Positions 25,235-34,199 of a DNA stretch of 64,000 nucleotides are shown one piece after another. Source of the DNA: Kordiimonas lipolytica (GTDB taxonomy: Bacteria > Pseudomonadota > Alphaproteobacteria > Sphingomonadales > Kordiimonadaceae); the NCBI RefSeq assembly GCF_001550065.1, contig NZ_LRUB01000013.1, forward strand, positions 1 through 64,000, given 5' to 3'. Positions within the stretch are counted from its first letter, which is position 1. Each line of letters opens with the position of its first letter. The notes under the pieces were generated by a model. That model was not told the origin of the DNA, searched no databases, and saw only the letters and a program-made list of their open reading frames with translations. The position numbers and the translations under genes are program-made.

Positions 25235-25816
25235 CTATACGCTCATTTTGCGGGGCAGGATCACGCCTTCTTCCGTAATCACGCCCTGCAGCGGCCAATC
25301 GTGCGCTTCTCGGGGAACATGATCAACGATTTGGGCGCCAAAGGCAAAGCCAAATGCTTTAATTTCTGTGTGGGCGGCCAGCGTTCGGTCGTAAAACCCG
25401 CCGCCCCAGCCCAGGCGGTAGCAGTCTTCGTCGTAGGCAAGCAGCGGCACGATCAGCGCGTTGGGCACCACCTCAGGCGCGTCTGTGCAAGGATGCTGGG
25501 TGCCGAAGCTGCCAGCCTCCAGCGGGTCGCCCACGCCCCACAGACGGAATGTCAGCGGCTGGTCTTTCCCAGTCACGACCGGCAGGGCTGTGCGATATCC
25601 CGCGCGTTCAAGCGCGCTCATCAAAAAGCGGGGGTCAAGCTCGTCCCCCATGGGCCAATAGGCGCCGATGATGGCGTGCTTCTCAAAGCTTGAAAAAAGC
25701 CCCATGCCGTGCGTCGCGGCCTTCTCGGCTGCCTCAAGCGCATACATCTGATGTGCGCCCATGCGGATGCGCTTGGCATTTTCACGCATGGTCGATTTGT
25801 CTTGGCTGATTGTCAT
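25235..25816 (-). CDS. ygfA: 5-formyltetrahydrofolate cyclo-ligase
   Basis: This 193-residue enzyme converts 5-formyl-THF to 5,10-methenyl-THF with ATP. The family motifs are present: IGAYWPMGDELDPRFL, LIVPLLAYDEDCYRLGWGGGFYDRTL and AFGFAFGAQ. In many proteobacteria this gene sits just downstream of the 6S RNA gene and zapA, and the same order is seen here. The start ATG at 25814-25816 follows closely on the candidate 6S RNA. It is probably co-transcribed with that RNA. Confidence 0.93.
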   Translation of the reverse strand: MTISQDKSTMRENAKRIRMGAHQMYALEAAEKAATHGMGLFSSFEKHAIIGAYWPMGDELDPRFLMSALERAGYRTALPVVTGKDQPLTFRLWGVGDPLEAGSFGTQHPCTDAPEVVPNALIVPLLAYDEDCYRLGWGGGFYDRTLAAHTEIKAFGFAFGAQIVDHVPREAHDWPLQGVITEEGVILPRKMSV

Positions 25817-25834
25817 GACTGACCCTGGAAAAGA

Positions 25835-26005
25835 GAAGGGTGCGGGACCGCCTCTGCCGCGTTGACGTATGTATCCTCCGTAGCCTGATAAATCAGGTGG
25901 GTGCCGTTAATAGTAAGGACCACGGTCCGAACCAGGGACAGCTCCCTAGGAGAATTTATAGCCCCGGGGATTACTGCATATCGTGCGCACAGCGCAGAAC
26001 CCGCG
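25835..26005 (-). ncRNA. ssrS: Candidate 6S RNA (ssrS)
   Basis: The 197-bp gap between zapA and the 5-formyl-THF cyclo-ligase gene on the same strand is where alphaproteobacteria carry 6S RNA. On the reverse strand the sequence can form a closing stem (TTCTCC near 25953 with GGAGGA near 25876) around a large bubble. It contains CCCTGGTTCGG and ACGGCACCCACCTGAT...ATCAGG, which resemble segments I remember in alphaproteobacterial 6S RNAs. 6S RNA mimics an open promoter and holds sigma-70 RNA polymerase. The ends are approximate; the position rests more on synteny than on a model fit. Confidence 0.65.
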
Positions 26006-26013
26006 CCGTGTAT

Positions 26014-26331
26014 TTAGGCGTTCGCGAGCTTTTCTGCAATAGCTTCCACGTCTGAGGACACCTCATTAAGCACGCTGGCGAGGTCTTCTTCACTGAGCGC
26101 GCCCATGATCCCTGCGCCGCCCTGGCCTTCAAGGGCTTCATGCAGTTCATCCGCAATCAGGATGGCGGCCATCAAAAGCAGTTTGTTTTCAGCTACATGG
26201 CCCAATTTGCCTGAAAGGTCCTTGGCTTTGGTGTCTACATAGCCCGCCAGTTTGCGCAGGCGCTCCTCGCCGCCTTCACCGCAGGCAAGCGGGTAGGATT
26301 TTCCGGCAACATCAACATTGATCTGGGCCAT
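26014..26331 (-). CDS. zapA: Cell division protein ZapA
   Basis: This 105-residue protein binds FtsZ and promotes Z-ring bundling. The N-terminus VDVAGKSYPLACGEGGEERLRKLAGYVD and the helix with KLLLMAAILIADELHEAL are the ZapA signature, followed by a coiled-coil dimer helix. The start overlaps the stop of the DUF4164 gene by one base (TGATG), so the two are translationally coupled. The gene is followed by the candidate 6S RNA. Confidence 0.92.
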   Translation of the reverse strand: MAQINVDVAGKSYPLACGEGGEERLRKLAGYVDTKAKDLSGKLGHVAENKLLLMAAILIADELHEALEGQGGAGIMGALSEEDLASVLNEVSSDVEAIAEKLANA

Positions 26332-26852
26332 CAGGCGTCTCCCACAATGGTTTCAAGCTGTCCGATGGCGCCGTCAAGCTCACTGCGAATCTCATCGCGT
26401 TCGGCTTTCAGGGCCATAACAGCCTTCTTCAGTTCTGCATTCTCGGCCGCCATTGCACTGTCAGCGTCCCCGCCATCGCTGCTTGCAGCAGCCTGGGCCG
26501 CGAGCCGGTCTTCAAGGCCTTCCATCTCGTCCTGCAGCGTGGCGTACTGGCGCTTCAGGAGGCCGTAATTCTGCTCAATCGCGGCTTTTTCTTCCGCAAG
26601 CGTCGCCATCGCGGCGTCTGTGTCTGCGCCGTTGTCCTGAAGTGACAAGGTCGCCACCTGCTCATGCAGCTTGAGGTTTTCCTGTTCAAGCGCGCCCACG
26701 CGGCTCTCAAGTGTGGCTTTTTCCGCCCGCATCTTCTCAGCTGTGATTTTGGCGGCGCGTGCCGTGGCGACTTCCTGCGCCAGATGCGACATGGCGGCTT
26801 CGAGTCGCGACCGTGCGGCCTCAAGGACGTCGTTTTTTCTGCTTTCACTCAT
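26331..26852 (-). CDS. DUF4164 coiled-coil protein
   Basis: This 173-residue protein is almost entirely coiled coil, with long heptad runs (LESRVGALEQENLKLHEQVATL; AELKKAVMALKAERDEI). There is no signal peptide or membrane helix. DUF4164 proteins regularly precede zapA in alphaproteobacteria, so a division-linked role is likely although not established. It is divergent from tkt across a 269-bp region that must hold both promoters. I see no clear conserved promoter hexamers there. Confidence 0.82.
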   Translation of the reverse strand: MSESRKNDVLEAARSRLEAAMSHLAQEVATARAAKITAEKMRAEKATLESRVGALEQENLKLHEQVATLSLQDNGADTDAAMATLAEEKAAIEQNYGLLKRQYATLQDEMEGLEDRLAAQAAASSDGGDADSAMAAENAELKKAVMALKAERDEIRSELDGAIGQLETIVGDA

Positions 26853-27121
26853 TATCGGTAGTCCCCCTGCGGCAGTGCCTGTTCAGCAACATGCAAAACA
26901 CCGGATTCGGCTGGTTTCTGCCAAAGATAGGGGCGATGCCCCCCTGTCGTCAATCGCGCAGAAGGAGGCATTGTGCAATCAAACCGCCCAAAGGCCGCAT
27001 CAAAAAGCGCTAGATGGTTGACTAAAGCGCGCTTCCTCGCCATTTTGGCCCCAATTTTTGGCCCCACTCAGCACGGGACAGGCCGCCGGTCCCGGGCTCA
27101 ACATATAAGATGCTTTTGACC

Positions 27122-29125
27122 ATGCCCGATTCAGAAATGCTGCAAGACGACATTCTCAACCAAAAAATGGCGAACGCGATCCGCGCTCTGTCGATGGACG
27201 CGATCCAGAAAGCCAACAGTGGCCACCCGGGCATGCCAATGGGTATGGCTGATGTGGCGACCGTGCTTTTCTCCAAATTCATGCGTTTCGACCCGAAGTG
27301 GCCGACCTGGCCAAACCGCGACCGCTTCGTGCTGTCTGCCGGTCACGGCTCGATGCTGATTTACTCGCTTCTGCACCTGACGGGCTATGAGCGCCCAACC
27401 ATGGAAGACATCAAGAACTTCCGCCAGCTGCACAGCCCAACCGCCGGTCACCCTGAATTCGGTGAGTGCCCAGGCGTTGAGACCACGACTGGTCCGCTGG
27501 GCCAAGGCCTTGCGACATCCGTTGGCATGGCGATCGCTGAGCGTCTGTCAAACAAGGAATACGGCGACGATATCACCGACCACTTCACTTATGTGCTGGC
27601 CGGTGACGGCTGCCTGATGGAAGGTGTTTCCCAGGAAGCCATCTCGCTGGCGGGTCACCTGAAGCTCTCAAAAATGATCGTGCTGTGGGACGACAACTCC
27701 ATCTCCATCGACGGTTCGACTGATCTGTCCACCAGCGAAGACCAGGCCATGCGCTTTGAAGCTGCGGGCTGGCACGTACAGGCTGTTGACGGCCACGACA
27801 TGGAAGCCATTGAAGCCGCGATTGCCGAAGCGCAGCGCGCTGACCAGCCTTCTCTGATCGCCTGCCGCACCACCATCGGTTACGGGGCACCGAACAAGCA
27901 AGGCACGTCCGCAACCCACGGCGCACCACTGGGTGACGACGAGATTGCAGCAGCCCGCGACTTCCTGGGCTGGGACGCCGCCCCATTTGAAATTCCTGCC
28001 GACGTACTGGAAGCATGGCGCGCGGTTGGCGCGAAAGGCGCTTCGCTGTCCGCAGACTGGAAAGCCAAGTTCGAGACACTGGACGGCTTCGTGAAAGAAG
28101 ATTTCGAGCGTCGCCTCAACAAAGACCTGCCAAAGGGCTTCACCGCTGCGATCAATGACTATAAAGCCAAGCTGGCGGCTGAGCCTGTGAAGGTTGCCAC
28201 CCGCAAGGCAAGCCAGATGGCGCTTGAGGTAATCAACGGCGTGGTGCCTGAAACCATCGGTGGCTCTGCTGACCTGACGGGTTCGAACCTGACGAAAACC
28301 AGCCAGACTGATCCGATCCAGGCTGACGACTTCGGCGGCCGCTATATGTATTATGGCATCCGCGAGTTTGAAATGTGCGCCGCCATGAACGGTATCGCGC
28401 TTTATAACCAGCACATCCCGTACGGCGGCACCTTCATGGTGTTCACAGATTACGCTCGTCCGGCGATCCGCCTCGCGGCCCTGATGAAACAGCGCGCCAT
28501 CTATGTGATGACGCACGACAGCATCGGCCTTGGCGAAGACGGCCCGACCCACCAGCCGGTGGAGCATCTGGCAAGCTTGCGCGCCATGCCGAACCTGAAT
28601 GTGTTCCGCCCTTGTGACGCGGTTGAAACGGCTGAATGTTGGGCACTTTCACTTGAAAGCAAGGAAACGCCATCCATTCTGTCGCTGACGCGCCAGGGTA
28701 CGATCCAGCAGCGCCTTGAGCACACAGAAGAGAACCTGTGTGCCAAGGGTGGTTACATCCTGCATGAAGCGTCGAACGGTGCGCCGAAGGTTGTGCTGAT
28801 CGCATCCGGTTCCGAAGTTGAGCTGGCAGCAGCCGCGCGCGAGACGCTTGAAGCAGACGGCGTTCCAACCCGCGTTGTTTCCATGCCGTGCACGGAACTG
28901 TTTGACGCGCAGGACGCGGCTTACAAGGCTTCGGTTCTGCCGGAAGGCACTGTGCGTGCGTCCATCGAAGCAGGCTCGACCTACGGCTGGGCCAAATACA
29001 CTGGTCTGGACGGCGTGAACATCGGCATGGACAGCTTCGGTGCGTCAGCGCCAGCTGAAGAGCTTTACAAATATTTTGGCATCACGTCGGACGCGCTGGT
29101 TGCAGCGGTTCGCGAGAAGCTTTAA
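27122..29125 (+). CDS. tkt: Transketolase
   Basis: This enzyme of about 667 residues uses thiamine diphosphate to move two-carbon units between sugar phosphates. The family signatures are clear: IQKANSGHPGMPMGMAD at the N-terminus, the thiamine-binding AGDGCLMEGVSQEA and DDNSISIDG, the second signature GEDGPTHQPVEHL, and the end with SFGASAPAEELYKYFGI. It is the first gene of tkt-gap-pgk-fba. I use the second ATG (27122); an upstream in-frame ATG at 27110 adds four residues and neither has a strong ribosome site. Confidence 0.95.
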   Translation: MPDSEMLQDDILNQKMANAIRALSMDAIQKANSGHPGMPMGMADVATVLFSKFMRFDPKWPTWPNRDRFVLSAGHGSMLIYSLLHLTGYERPTMEDIKNFRQLHSPTAGHPEFGECPGVETTTGPLGQGLATSVGMAIAERLSNKEYGDDITDHFTYVLAGDGCLMEGVSQEAISLAGHLKLSKMIVLWDDNSISIDGSTDLSTSEDQAMRFEAAGWHVQAVDGHDMEAIEAAIAEAQRADQPSLIACRTTIGYGAPNKQGTSATHGAPLGDDEIAAARDFLGWDAAPFEIPADVLEAWRAVGAKGASLSADWKAKFETLDGFVKEDFERRLNKDLPKGFTAAINDYKAKLAAEPVKVATRKASQMALEVINGVVPETIGGSADLTGSNLTKTSQTDPIQADDFGGRYMYYGIREFEMCAAMNGIALYNQHIPYGGTFMVFTDYARPAIRLAALMKQRAIYVMTHDSIGLGEDGPTHQPVEHLASLRAMPNLNVFRPCDAVETAECWALSLESKETPSILSLTRQGTIQQRLEHTEENLCAKGGYILHEASNGAPKVVLIASGSEVELAAAARETLEADGVPTRVVSMPCTELFDAQDAAYKASVLPEGTVRASIEAGSTYGWAKYTGLDGVNIGMDSFGASAPAEELYKYFGITSDALVAAVREKL

Positions 29126-29180
29126 ACAGAGGCAAATTTTAGCCCACCCGATCTTTTGACCCTACTGGAGGACCCCGCGG

Positions 29181-30188
29181 ATGACTGTTCGTGTTTCCAT
29201 TAATGGCTTTGGCCGCATCGGCCGTAACGTACTGCGCGCTATCTATGAAAGCGGCCGCACCGACATTAAAGTAGTCGCAATCAACGACCTCGGCGACGTT
29301 GAGATGAATGCCTACCTTCTCAAGCGCGACAGCGTGCACGGCCCATTCCCGGGCGATGTTGCCGTTGACGGCGACAGCATTGTGGTAAACGGTGACCGTA
29401 TCCGCGTGACCGCGATCCGCAACCCTGAGGAACTGCCATGGGGTGAGCTGGACGTGGACGTTGCCATGGAATGCACCGGCATCTTCACCGCGCGCGAAAA
29501 AGCTGCGATGCACCTGACGGCTGGCGCGAAGAAGGTTCTGATCTCCGCACCTGGCGCGAACGCTGACAAAACCATAGTATATGGTGTGAACCACCAGACG
29601 CTGACAGCTGACGACAAGATCGTTTCGAACGCATCCTGCACCACCAACTGCCTGTCGCCTGTTGCGAAGGTCCTCAATGACCTCGTGGGCATCGAGCGCG
29701 GTTACATGACCACAGTTCACGCCTACACTGGCGACCAGCCAGTTCTGGACACGCTGCACTCTGACCCACGCCGCGCCCGCGCCGCTGCCCTTTCCATGAT
29801 CCCGACTTCCACGGGCGCTGCGAAAGCTGTTGGTCTGGTGCTGCCAGAGCTTGACGGCAAACTTGACGGTTCCGCTGTTCGCGTTCCAACGCCGAACGTA
29901 TCCATGGTTGACCTGAAGTTTGATGCCGGCCGCGACACCACGGCCGAAGAAATCAACGCTGCGATCAAAGCGGCGGCTGAAGGCGAACTGAAGGGCGTTC
30001 TTGGCTATGAGGACATGCCTGCAGTTTCCATCGACTTCAACCACAACCCGAACAGCTCCACGTTCGACAGCAGCCAGACCAAGGTTATCGACGGCAAGTT
30101 CGTTCGTATCCTGACTTGGTACGACAATGAGTGGGGCTTCTCCAACCGCATGTCCGACACTGCGGTTGCGATGGCGAAGCTGGGCTAA
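29181..30188 (+). CDS. gap: Glyceraldehyde-3-phosphate dehydrogenase, type I
   Basis: This 335-residue enzyme of glycolysis/gluconeogenesis shows the NAD-binding [11 protein letters not shown] at the N-terminus, the active-site Cys in [12 protein letters not shown], and the C-terminal [12 protein letters not shown]. The neighbourhood with pgk and fba is conserved in alphaproteobacteria. A good GGAGGA ribosome site precedes ATG 29181. The spacing from tkt is 55 bp, so read-through is likely. A terminator follows before pgk. Confidence 0.97.
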   Translation: MTVRVSINGFGRIGRNVLRAIYESGRTDIKVVAINDLGDVEMNAYLLKRDSVHGPFPGDVAVDGDSIVVNGDRIRVTAIRNPEELPWGELDVDVAMECTGIFTAREKAAMHLTAGAKKVLISAPGANADKTIVYGVNHQTLTADDKIVSNASCTTNCLSPVAKVLNDLVGIERGYMTTVHAYTGDQPVLDTLHSDPRRARAAALSMIPTSTGAAKAVGLVLPELDGKLDGSAVRVPTPNVSMVDLKFDAGRDTTAEEINAAIKAAAEGELKGVLGYEDMPAVSIDFNHNPNSSTFDSSQTKVIDGKFVRILTWYDNEWGFSNRMSDTAVAMAKLG

Positions 30189-30211
30189 GGCCCCGCACGG
30201 TTAATCAAATA

Positions 30212-30240
30212 GAGGGCGGCCCTTTCGGTCGCCCTTTTTT
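30212..30240 (+). terminator. Terminator between gap and pgk
   Basis: GAGGGCGGCC pairs with GGTCGCCCT around CTTTC and is followed by TTTTTT. It suggests that pgk has its own promoter or depends on partial read-through. Confidence 0.8.
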
Positions 30241-30273
30241 GTCTTAAGTGATTTGCATTCGGAGCATTTGAAA

Positions 30274-31437
30274 ATGGCTTTCAAACGTATTTCTGACCTG
30301 GGTGACCTGACCGGCAAAACCGCCGTTGTGCGCGTGGACTTAAACGTCCCGATGGCCGACGGCAAGGTGACAGACGACACCCGCCTGCAGGCCGTAAAAC
30401 CAACCGTTGACGCAATCGCCGCCCAGGGTGGCCGGTCTGTGTTGCTTGCGCACTTTGGTCGCCCCAAGGGGCAGGTGGTGCCTGAGATGTCCCTGAGGCC
30501 AGTTGTGCCTGCGCTGGCCGCAGTCCTCGGGCGCAGTGTTGGCTTTGCTGAACTCGGTGACGCGCTGCCGTCTGACGAGGTGGTGGTGATGGAAAACACC
30601 CGCTTTTTCCCGGGCGAGGAAAAGAACGACCCAGAGCTTGCGGCCAAATTCGCGGCCCTGGGCGACGTCTATGTAAATGATGCTTTCTCCGCGGCGCACC
30701 GCGCGCACGCGTCCACTGAAGCCATCGCACGCCTGCTCCCCAATGCAGCGGGTGAGACCATGGGCGCGGAACTGGAAGCCCTTGAAGCCGCGCTGGGTAA
30801 GCCTGAGCGCCCGGTTGTGGCTGTTGTGGGTGGTGCCAAGGTATCATCCAAGCTGGCGGTTCTTGAGAACCTCGTGGCCAAGGTGGATCACCTGATCATC
30901 GGTGGCGGCATGGCCAACACTTTCCTGTTCGCGCAAGGCTTCGACATTGGCTCCAGCCTGTGTGAGAAAGACCTCAAGGACACGGCGCTCAAGATCCTGG
31001 CGAACGCCGACAAGGCGGGCTGCAAGGTGCACCTGCCATCTGACGTTGTCGTGGCGCGCGAGTTCAAGGCCCATGCTGCCAATGAAGTGAAACCAGCCGA
31101 CGCGGTTGTGGACGGCGAGATGATCCTGGATGCGGGCCCAGCGACAGTCGCGGGCCTCGCGGACGTTCTGGCGGAATGCAAGACGCTGGTGTGGAACGGC
31201 CCGATGGGCGCCTTTGAGATGGAACCGTTCGACATGGCGACAGTGGCGCTCGCAAAAGCGGCTGGCAAGCTGACGGATGAGGGCAAGATTCTGACCGTCG
31301 CGGGCGGCGGTGACACCGTGGCCGCGCTCGCGCACGCAGGTGTGAAGGACAGCTTCACCCATATCTCCACCGCAGGCGGCGCGTTCCTTGAGTGGATGGA
31401 AGGCAAGGCGCTTCCGGGTGTGGTCGCACTCGGGTAA
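30274..31437 (+). CDS. pgk: Phosphoglycerate kinase
   Basis: This 387-residue enzyme transfers phosphate between 1,3-bisphosphoglycerate and ADP. The signature [12 protein letters not shown], the [12 protein letters not shown] region, [21 protein letters not shown] and the C-terminal [13 protein letters not shown] are all present. I use ATG 30274, preceded by CGGAG; the frame extends 7 codons further upstream without a site. The stop is followed by a strong terminator. Confidence 0.97.
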   Translation: MAFKRISDLGDLTGKTAVVRVDLNVPMADGKVTDDTRLQAVKPTVDAIAAQGGRSVLLAHFGRPKGQVVPEMSLRPVVPALAAVLGRSVGFAELGDALPSDEVVVMENTRFFPGEEKNDPELAAKFAALGDVYVNDAFSAAHRAHASTEAIARLLPNAAGETMGAELEALEAALGKPERPVVAVVGGAKVSSKLAVLENLVAKVDHLIIGGGMANTFLFAQGFDIGSSLCEKDLKDTALKILANADKAGCKVHLPSDVVVAREFKAHAANEVKPADAVVDGEMILDAGPATVAGLADVLAECKTLVWNGPMGAFEMEPFDMATVALAKAAGKLTDEGKILTVAGGGDTVAALAHAGVKDSFTHISTAGGAFLEWMEGKALPGVVALG

Positions 31438-31468
31438 ACCAGCGCGTCTGCAACAACCGAATCACCAA

Positions 31469-31498
31469 AGCCCCCGGTCACCGATCGGGGGCTTTTTT
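31469..31498 (+). terminator. Terminator after pgk
   Basis: AGCCCCCG pairs with CGGGGGCT around a 9-base loop and is followed by TTTTTT. Confidence 0.88.
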
Positions 31499-31531
31499 GT
31501 GCCCGCTGCGTGCCCCGAGTCGGAGGGCGTG

Positions 31532-31555
31532 AAAATTGGCAGCGCTGTCAATTTT
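31532..31555. promoter_or_regulatory. LacI-type palindromic operator candidate upstream of fba
   Basis: The 24 bp from 31532 form AAAATTG.CAGCGCTG.CAATTTT, perfect except for one mismatched pair. A central AGCGCT flanked by symmetrical TG/CA is typical of operators of LacI-family regulators; alphaproteobacterial CceR, which controls central carbon genes, binds a related core. It lies about 160 bp upstream of the fba start. Binding by any regulator is inference. Confidence 0.4.
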
Positions 31556-31716
31556 GACCGGAAGGCAATCAGGCCCTAAACCCGCACAAAAAGTGGCTTT
31601 TTGGGCCCCGATCCGCGTTGCGAAGGTAGTCCCGTTTGTGTATCAAGGGGCCACTGAATTTGCGCCGACAGACGCGCGAAACTGAGGCCCCAATAAGCTG
31701 CGAAACAGGATTAATC

Positions 31717-32781
31717 ATGAAACCAGGTGTTGTCTTCGGCGAAGAGTATGCGGCTCTCGTCCAGAATTGTAAGGATAAGGGTTTTGCTCTCCCTGCTGTC
31801 AATGTAACCAGCACGAACACAATCAATGCTGTGATGGAAGCTGCGGCAAAAAACCGCTCTGACGTGATCATCCAATTCTCCAACAGCGGCGCGCAATTCT
31901 ATGCCGGTAAAGGCATGCCTGACGAATTCGGCGCGAAAGTGCTGGGCGCTGTATCGGCTGCCCGCCATGTACACCTGCTGGCAGAGCATTACGGCATCTG
32001 TGCCATCCTGCACACTGACCACGCTAACCGCAAACTGGTGCCTTGGGTTGAGGCGCTGGTGGAAGAAAGCCGCAAGAACATCAAGCGCGAAGGCGTGCCT
32101 CTTTACACAAGCCACATGCTGGACCTGTCGGAAGAAGTCATCGATGACAACCTTGAGACCTGCGCACGCGTGCTGAAGGAAATGGCGCCGCTGGGCATGA
32201 GCCTGGAGATCGAACTGGGCGTCACGGGCGGTGAAGAAGACGGTGTTGGTTCCGACGTGGACGACGATTTCGAGAACCCGGCGCTCTATACCCAGCCTGA
32301 GGACGTTCTGAAGGCCTATGACCTCCTTGACCCGCTTGGGCATTTCTCTGTGGCGGCATCGTTCGGTAACGTGCACGGCGTCTATAAGCCAGGCAACGTG
32401 AAGCTGCGCCCTGAAATCCTGAAAAACAGCCAGGAGCTTCTGATGGCCGAGCGCGGTCTTTCCGGTAATCCGCTCAACTTCGTGTTCCACGGCGGTTCGG
32501 GGTCCGAGAAAGCCAAGATCGAAGAAGCTGTATCCTACGGCGTGTTCAAGATGAACATCGATACCGATACCCAGTTCGCTTTCTCCAAAGCTGTGGGTGA
32601 GTATGTGAATGCCAACCAGGATGCTTTCAAGTGGCAGGTTCACCCTGAAACAGGCGCGCCATACAAGAAACAGTATGACCCACGCGCGTGGCTTCGGAAG
32701 TGCGAGCAGTCGATGGTTGAACGCCTCGATGAAGCCTTCGCAGACCTGGGTGCCCAGGGCAAGACGATGGCTGACAGCTAG
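31717..32781 (+). CDS. fba: Class II fructose-bisphosphate aldolase
   Basis: This 354-residue zinc-dependent aldolase shows the metal ligands in ILHTDHANRKLV, the glycine-rich segment GVTGGEEDGVGS, AASFGNVHGVYKPGNVKL and FVFHGGSGS. It splits fructose 1,6-bisphosphate into triose phosphates. ATG 31717 has an AGGA site 7 bases upstream; the longer frame upstream from 31636 is not conserved-looking. It is separated from pgk by a terminator and by a palindromic site that may regulate it. A terminator follows. Confidence 0.95.
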   Translation: MKPGVVFGEEYAALVQNCKDKGFALPAVNVTSTNTINAVMEAAAKNRSDVIIQFSNSGAQFYAGKGMPDEFGAKVLGAVSAARHVHLLAEHYGICAILHTDHANRKLVPWVEALVEESRKNIKREGVPLYTSHMLDLSEEVIDDNLETCARVLKEMAPLGMSLEIELGVTGGEEDGVGSDVDDDFENPALYTQPEDVLKAYDLLDPLGHFSVAASFGNVHGVYKPGNVKLRPEILKNSQELLMAERGLSGNPLNFVFHGGSGSEKAKIEEAVSYGVFKMNIDTDTQFAFSKAVGEYVNANQDAFKWQVHPETGAPYKKQYDPRAWLRKCEQSMVERLDEAFADLGAQGKTMADS

Positions 32782-32805
32782 GACTGCCGCAAAGATATCT
32801 GATTA

Positions 32806-32826
32806 GGGGGGCATCTGCCCCCTTCT
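32806..32826 (+). terminator. Terminator after fba
   Basis: GGGGGGC / GCCCCC with a 4-base loop (ATCT), followed by a T-rich stretch (TTCTTCATTTTTT). Confidence 0.75.
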
Positions 32827-32915
32827 TCATTTTTTGAACCCTTTCCCTTTTCGTGCGCGCCAAAATAGGGCATACGCGGGGAGAGGGATTTTCATTTATC
32901 AAGAGGGTGACTGCG

Positions 32916-33551
32916 GTGTCTGAAACAACGGAAGGCTGCCTGCTTTATCTGATCACGCCGGACCGGATCGACGATCTGGACGATTTCGCCACCAAGCTGG
33001 ATGAATCGCTTGGGGCGGGCGACGTGGCGTGCGTGCAACTCCGCCTCAAGGGCGTGGACGACGACACGATTGTGCGTGCCGCTGAAAAGCTGATGCCTAT
33101 CGCCCACAGCCATGATGCCATTTTCCTGATCAATGACCGTGCCGACCTTGCGGCCAAAGTGGACGCGGACGGTGTGCACCTTGGCCAGCAAGACGGCGAT
33201 GTGCCTTCCGCGCGCACGCTGCTTGGCCACGGCAAGGACATTGGCGTTACCTGTCATGACAGCATGCACCTGGCTTACAAGGCGGGTGAAGAGGGCGCGA
33301 ACTATGTGGCCTTCGGCGCCTTTTTTCCAAGCGACACCAAAGACACGGAATACCGGCCAGAGCTGGATATCCTGACCGTGTGGGATGAGGTAACGGAGCT
33401 TCCATGCGTGGCCATCGGCGGCATCACGCCAGAGAACTGCCGCGAGCTTGCAGATGCCGGCGCGCACTTTGTGGCCGCTTGCTCCAGCGTGTGGAACCAC
33501 CCGGACGGGCCAGCCGCCGCCGTACGCGCCTTCAATGAGGCGCTGGCGTAA
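32916..33551 (+). CDS. Thiamine-phosphate synthase family protein (ThiE-like)
   Basis: This 211-residue TIM-barrel protein matches the ThiE fold. The motifs are VQLRLKG near the N-terminus, FLINDRADLAAKVDADGVHLGQQDGDV in the middle, GVTCHDS, YVAFGAFFPSDTK and VAIGGITPENC. In canonical ThiE the pyrophosphate loop reads T.TK; here it is SDTK, so activity may be retained but is not certain. This ThiE-like gene is a regular neighbour of fba in alphaproteobacteria. GTG 32916 gives the expected length and has an AGAGGG site; the longer frame from 32853 does not. Confidence 0.85.
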   Translation: MSETTEGCLLYLITPDRIDDLDDFATKLDESLGAGDVACVQLRLKGVDDDTIVRAAEKLMPIAHSHDAIFLINDRADLAAKVDADGVHLGQQDGDVPSARTLLGHGKDIGVTCHDSMHLAYKAGEEGANYVAFGAFFPSDTKDTEYRPELDILTVWDEVTELPCVAIGGITPENCRELADAGAHFVAACSSVWNHPDGPAAAVRAFNEALA

Positions 33552-33557
33552 AAAAAA

Positions 33558-33583
33558 AAGGGGCCGCTTTCGCGGCCCTTCGT
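33558..33583. terminator. Bidirectional terminator between thiE-like and doxX genes
   Basis: GGGGCCGC-TTTC-GCGGCCC with AAAAAAAAA on one side and TTCGTTT on the other. It can serve both converging genes. Confidence 0.8.
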
Positions 33584-33592
33584 TTATCAGGT

Positions 33593-34069
33593 TCAGTATT
33601 TAATGTTGAGGGCACGGTCCAGGCTATAGCGCCCGCCGCCTTTGACGGCGAAAGATGCAGCCAGGATGGCCCACAGGATTGGGTATTCCCAGCCGCCACC
33701 GGTCCAGAAGAAACCGGCGCTAAAGTGTACGGTGCTGGCGACCAGAAGCATGACAGTGATGGCGATGGCGGCGGACCGGGTGAAAAGCCCAAGTGCGAGG
33801 GCGAGGCCCGCGAAAAACTCCACCGAGCCCGCACCAAGCGCCGCCAGGTATCCGTTCGAGAAACCAAGCTGGGCCTCAAAAAACTGGCCGGTGGCATCCA
33901 GGCCGTATCCGCCGAACCAGCCGAAAAGCTTCTGTGCGCCGTGGGGCACAAGGAAGGCGCCGGTGACCACGCGGGCGACCGTGTCGCCGATGTCCGAGAA
34001 GCGGCCCAGAAGGCCTTCAAGGGTTGGCAGGCCAAAGGGGCCGGTTGTTGTATCTGTTGCACTTGTCAT
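33593..34069 (-). CDS. DoxX-family membrane protein
   Basis: This 158-residue protein has about four membrane helices. The family pattern is visible in RVVTGAFLVPHGAQKLFGWFGGYGLDATGQFFE, then AALGAGSVEFFAGLALALGLFTRSAAIAITVMLL. DoxX proteins are related to a quinol oxidase subunit but most members have no proven role; some form part of oxidoreductase complexes against oxidative stress. The ATG at 34067-34069 has GGAGACAC upstream. It lies 130 bp downstream of the secreted histidine-first protein gene on the same strand. Confidence 0.85.
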   Translation of the reverse strand: MTSATDTTTGPFGLPTLEGLLGRFSDIGDTVARVVTGAFLVPHGAQKLFGWFGGYGLDATGQFFEAQLGFSNGYLAALGAGSVEFFAGLALALGLFTRSAAIAITVMLLVASTVHFSAGFFWTGGGWEYPILWAILAASFAVKGGGRYSLDRALNIKY

Positions 34070-34199
34070 TAGGTGTCTCCTGATCATTTTGCGGGCCGCG
34101 CCTTGCGGCCCTGCGTCTTGCGTTGATCAGAAGGTAATGTTCGCCTGAACGCTTGAAAATATCGAAATATCGTATCCTGCGTTCGTTTTTAGGCAACAC

